Assembly: GCA_900471925.1 (NCBI GenBank)
Contig: UCGV01000005.1
Location: 62,001 to 126,000, forward strand
Source of the DNA: Hyphomicrobiales bacterium
Lineage (GTDB): Bacteria > Pseudomonadota > Alphaproteobacteria > Rhizobiales > Rhizobiaceae
Direction: 5' to 3'
Length of the DNA stretch: 64,000 nt
A program made the translations under genes and the position numbers. The notes under the pieces were generated by a model. The model saw nothing but the letters and a program-made list of their open reading frames with translations, made no database searches and was not told where the DNA came from. How positions within the stretch are numbered: the stretch's first letter is position 1; every line of letters begins with the position of its first letter. Shown here piece by piece: positions 61,593-64,000 of this stretch.

Positions 61593-62689
61593 AGGCGCTG
61601 CTCCTTGTTTCCGAGCTGGAAGACTACACCATCGCCTTCGCGAGCGGTGTGGCGCGGCATCTCGATGTCGTCCTCGGCGTTCCCAACCGGCGCTATGCGC
61701 ATCTTGCATCCTGGTTCGATCCGGCGATCGACTTGCACCTGCTGGACTGGCCACGGCACCGTTCGCTCGCCAATCCCTGGTTTCTGCACCAGCTGACACG
61801 CCTCGTCCGGCGGGAGCAGCCAAGCCTTATCCATCTTCTCAGCAACAACACGCTCTGGCTGAACTTTGCCGCTCCGTTCTGGCGTCCGATCCCCATCATT
61901 ACAACAATCCACGATGTCGATGTTCATCCGGGCGATTCAGAAACCCGCACGCTGCCCGGCTGGGCTCCCGAGCTGATGGTACGGCAATCGCGGCACCTCG
62001 TCGTTCACGGCGAAGGGCTGAAGCAGATGGTTCTCGATCGATATTCGAAATCCGCCGATCACGTCCATGTCCTGTCGCATCCGGCCATCCAGCGCTATTC
62101 GGAACTCGCCCGGCAGCAGAACTTGCTTCGGCGCCCGGCCGACGGAACATTGCGCGTCCTGCTCTTCGGACGGATCTTCGCCTATAAGGGCCTTGAATAT
62201 CTGATCCGTGCCGAAGCGATGCTCAAGGATGCACTTCCCAACCTGCGCGTCACGGTGGCCGGTCGCGGCGACAATCCCTGGCTTTTCCAGCCACTGATGG
62301 GAGAAGCCAGCCGCTACGACATTCGCAACCGCTTCATCGAGGATGCCGAGGTCGCCCAGCTTTTTCTCGATACCGATATCGTCGTGCTTCCCTACACGGA
62401 AGCCTCCCAGAGCGGAGTGCTCAACCTTGCAGCCGCCTTCGGCAAACCCGTTATCGTGACGGATGTCGGCGAATTGCGCACGACCGTTCAGCCCAACGGG
62501 CTCGGGATGGTGGTGCCGCCGGGAGATGCGGCAGAGCTTGCAAAGGCCATCCGCACGCTGGCCGACAACGACGAACTCAGAACCAGTCTTGGCGCCAATG
62601 CGCTCGCCTGGGCCAAGGGACCGAATTCACCCGAGCAGGTCGGAGCCCAGGCAGCGGCCGTTTATCGCGAGGTGGTCGGATCATGCTGA
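61589..62689 (+). CDS. Glycosyltransferase family 4 (GT-B)
   Basis: A 366-residue retaining glycosyltransferase. The C-terminal GT-B domain shows LRVLLFGRIFAYKGLEYLI, ALPNLRVTVAGRGDNPW, and DTDIVVLPYTEASQSGVLNL with the E-X7-E-like donor site. The N-terminal domain is more variable. It should transfer a sugar from a nucleotide donor to the growing repeat unit. It overlaps the preceding transferase gene by 4 nt (ATGA) and the next one by 7 nt, so the three are translationally coupled. Confidence 0.88.
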   Translation: MKALLLVSELEDYTIAFASGVARHLDVVLGVPNRRYAHLASWFDPAIDLHLLDWPRHRSLANPWFLHQLTRLVRREQPSLIHLLSNNTLWLNFAAPFWRPIPIITTIHDVDVHPGDSETRTLPGWAPELMVRQSRHLVVHGEGLKQMVLDRYSKSADHVHVLSHPAIQRYSELARQQNLLRRPADGTLRVLLFGRIFAYKGLEYLIRAEAMLKDALPNLRVTVAGRGDNPWLFQPLMGEASRYDIRNRFIEDAEVAQLFLDTDIVVLPYTEASQSGVLNLAAAFGKPVIVTDVGELRTTVQPNGLGMVVPPGDAAELAKAIRTLADNDELRTSLGANALAWAKGPNSPEQVGAQAAAVYREVVGSC

Positions 62690-63810
62690 TGAAGGTATCG
62701 GCAAACAGTCACCAGACACCAAGCGTCCGCCACTATGTCCCCGGCGGCTGCGAAAACGGCGGCGGCATCGGCAGGCTGGTCGGCTACATAACCCACACGG
62801 CGAGGCAGGCCGGTGCGACGCATTTCGTCACCGACACAAGGGGCTCTCACTGGTCACCGGCGATGTCGCCCTTGCGACTGCTCGGCGCCGTGCTGACGAT
62901 GGCCAAGGACCGGATCGCTGCTCCTGCACGTATTCACCATATCCATGTCGCGGGTCGCGGCAGCACGTCTCGAAAACTGATCCTGACCGAGGCTGCTCGG
63001 TGGCTCGGGTGCTCGCATATGCTGCACCTCCACGACTACGACTATGCCGGCGACTTCGCGGCCCGCTCTCCGCGTCAGCAATCGCTCATCCGCCGCATGT
63101 TTCAAAATGCCGATTGCGTCGTGGCGCTCGGCGAGCGTGACCGCGTGACGCTGACCACCCTTCTTGGCGTGGAGCATGACCGCGTCGTCATCGTCCACAA
63201 CTGCGTCCCCGATCCCGGAGTGCGCAAGCCCCCGGTCGGCGAGACGCCGTTGATCGTCTTTCTCGGTCGCCTGAGCGAACGCAAGGGTGTCCCGGAACTG
63301 TTGCAGGCTTTCAGCCATCCAGCGATGAAAGATCTGCGATGGCGGGCCGTGCTGGCAGGCGACGGACCTGTTGAAGACTATCGCCATCAGGCCATCGCGA
63401 TGGGGCTTTCCGATCGGGTGGAGATGCCGGGCTGGCTCAGCGCCGACAAGGCGCAGGCGTTGTGCGCGGGTGCAGATATTCTGGTCCTGCCGTCGCATGC
63501 TGAAGGCCTGGCGATGGCCGTGATCGAAGGCCTGTCCCACGGACTTGCCGTCGTCACCACACGGGTCGGAGCGCATGAAGAAGTCATTTCCGATGGCAAG
63601 ACCGGTGTCTTCGTTCCCGTCGGAGATAAGGATGCCTTGGCTGCTGCGCTGGCGAAACTGGTCACGGATCCGGAAATTCGCACCGAGCTCTCCGCTAAAG
63701 GACGCGCCCACTATCTCACTCATTTCAGTATGCAGGCGTATATGCGGTCGATGGGAAAACTCTACGAGAACATCCCCACGCAACCTCAAGCAAGGGTTAG
63801 CGCATCATGA
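62683..63810 (+). CDS. Glycosyltransferase family 4 (GT-B)
   Basis: A 375-residue GT4 enzyme. The glycine-rich acceptor loop GGCENGGGIGRLVGYI is near the N-terminus, the Rossmann donor domain starts LIVFLGRLSERKGVPELLQA, then WRAVLAGDGPVEDYRH and ILVLPSHAEGLAMAVIEGL contain the conserved Glu pair. It builds the repeat unit with the preceding transferases. It overlaps the upstream gene by 7 nt and the Wzz-like gene by 4 nt. Confidence 0.9.
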   Translation: MLMKVSANSHQTPSVRHYVPGGCENGGGIGRLVGYITHTARQAGATHFVTDTRGSHWSPAMSPLRLLGAVLTMAKDRIAAPARIHHIHVAGRGSTSRKLILTEAARWLGCSHMLHLHDYDYAGDFAARSPRQQSLIRRMFQNADCVVALGERDRVTLTTLLGVEHDRVVIVHNCVPDPGVRKPPVGETPLIVFLGRLSERKGVPELLQAFSHPAMKDLRWRAVLAGDGPVEDYRHQAIAMGLSDRVEMPGWLSADKAQALCAGADILVLPSHAEGLAMAVIEGLSHGLAVVTTRVGAHEEVISDGKTGVFVPVGDKDALAAALAKLVTDPEIRTELSAKGRAHYLTHFSMQAYMRSMGKLYENIPTQPQARVSAS

Positions 63811-64000
63811 CAATCTCGACTTTTCCGCCAGATCGGAATGTTTCGCTCACATCGATGCACTATGAACCCCGATTTCAGCCTGACGCCAAATCGGATGACT
63901 TCGATCTGTCATCGGGTTTTCGTCTTCTCCGCCGCAGACTAGTGCTGATTGCAAGTCTGGTGGCGTTGATGATGATTGTCGCCATCATAATGATCCTGGG
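63807..64000 (+). CDS. Wzz/ExoP-like chain-length determinant protein (3' end outside window)
   Basis: Only the first 64 codons are present. A 45-residue cytoplasmic N-terminus leads through RLLRRRLVLIASLVALMMIV into a transmembrane helix that continues to the edge. A positively charged GFRLLRRRL segment before the first helix is typical of Wzz/ExoP polysaccharide co-polymerases, which set chain length and often carry a C-terminal tyrosine kinase. The ATG overlaps the preceding stop (ATGA). Assignment rests on this N-terminus and on locus context. Confidence 0.65.
   Translation, partial: MTISTFPPDRNVSLTSMHYEPRFQPDAKSDDFDLSSGFRLLRRRLVLIASLVALMMIVAIIMIL

Overview
The window looks like chromosome or megaplasmid sequence from a GC-rich alphaproteobacterium of the Rhizobiaceae type (Rhizobium/Agrobacterium/Neorhizobium-like). 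This rests on the density of ABC importers with LacI, ROK, TetR and DeoR regulators, GGAGG-type ribosome binding sites, frequent ATGA stop/start overlaps, and an ExoF/Wzx/Wzy-type exopolysaccharide locus. Genus is inference. I see no tRNA, rRNA, CRISPR array, insertion sequence or phage gene.

Layout. (1) 1-8362: a truncated TIM-barrel sugar epimerase behind a LacI regulator with two CGTTACG-type operators, an aldo/keto reductase, and a sugar-type ABC importer (binding protein and two permeases, no ATPase) bracketed by a metallophosphoesterase and a tyrosine-phosphatase-like protein, with a TetR gene upstream. (2) 8510-14070: a GH38 alpha-mannosidase, a second TetR, a zinc alcohol dehydrogenase and a GlcG/HbpS-like protein. 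(3) 14466-23320: a ROK regulator, a Gfo/Idh/MocA oxidoreductase and a complete sugar ABC operon that also encodes a second ROK regulator, a sugar epimerase and the MalK/UgpC-type ATPase. A 32-bp promoter element (29/32 identical) is shared by this operon and the alpha-mannosidase, so the two are probably co-regulated. (4) 23375-36226: a dipeptide-type ABC importer, a DeoR regulator, two SIS-domain proteins, a PfkB kinase, a hydantoin/allantoin-type racemase, an amidohydrolase and a PuuE-type deacetylase. The SIS plus PfkB pairing resembles the fructosamine (FrlB/FrlD, FraB/FraD) pathways; joined to ureide-type hydrolases it is the best candidate here for an undescribed catabolic route.

(5) 36281-40001: cell-envelope genes, namely an FtsI-like class B penicillin-binding protein, an L,D-transpeptidase and an OmpA-domain lipoprotein. 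(6) 40200-64000: a Wzx/Wzy-type exopolysaccharide locus. It has an ExoF/Wza-like export protein, a flippase, a run of six translationally coupled nucleotide-sugar genes (two aminotransferases, an epimerase, a dehydrogenase, two hexapeptide acetyltransferases), a LuxR-type regulator with a degenerate receiver, six glycosyltransferases including a WecB/TagA/CpsF member, a UDP-xylose synthase, a WbaP-like initiating transferase, a secreted beta-helix protein, a polymerase and the start of a Wzz/ExoP-like chain-length protein. The predicted polymer would carry amino sugars and perhaps xylose.

GC-rich stem-loops follow the binding-protein gene in all three ABC operons, and hairpins lie between several convergent gene pairs. 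All functional calls come from reading motifs by eye; no database search was run.
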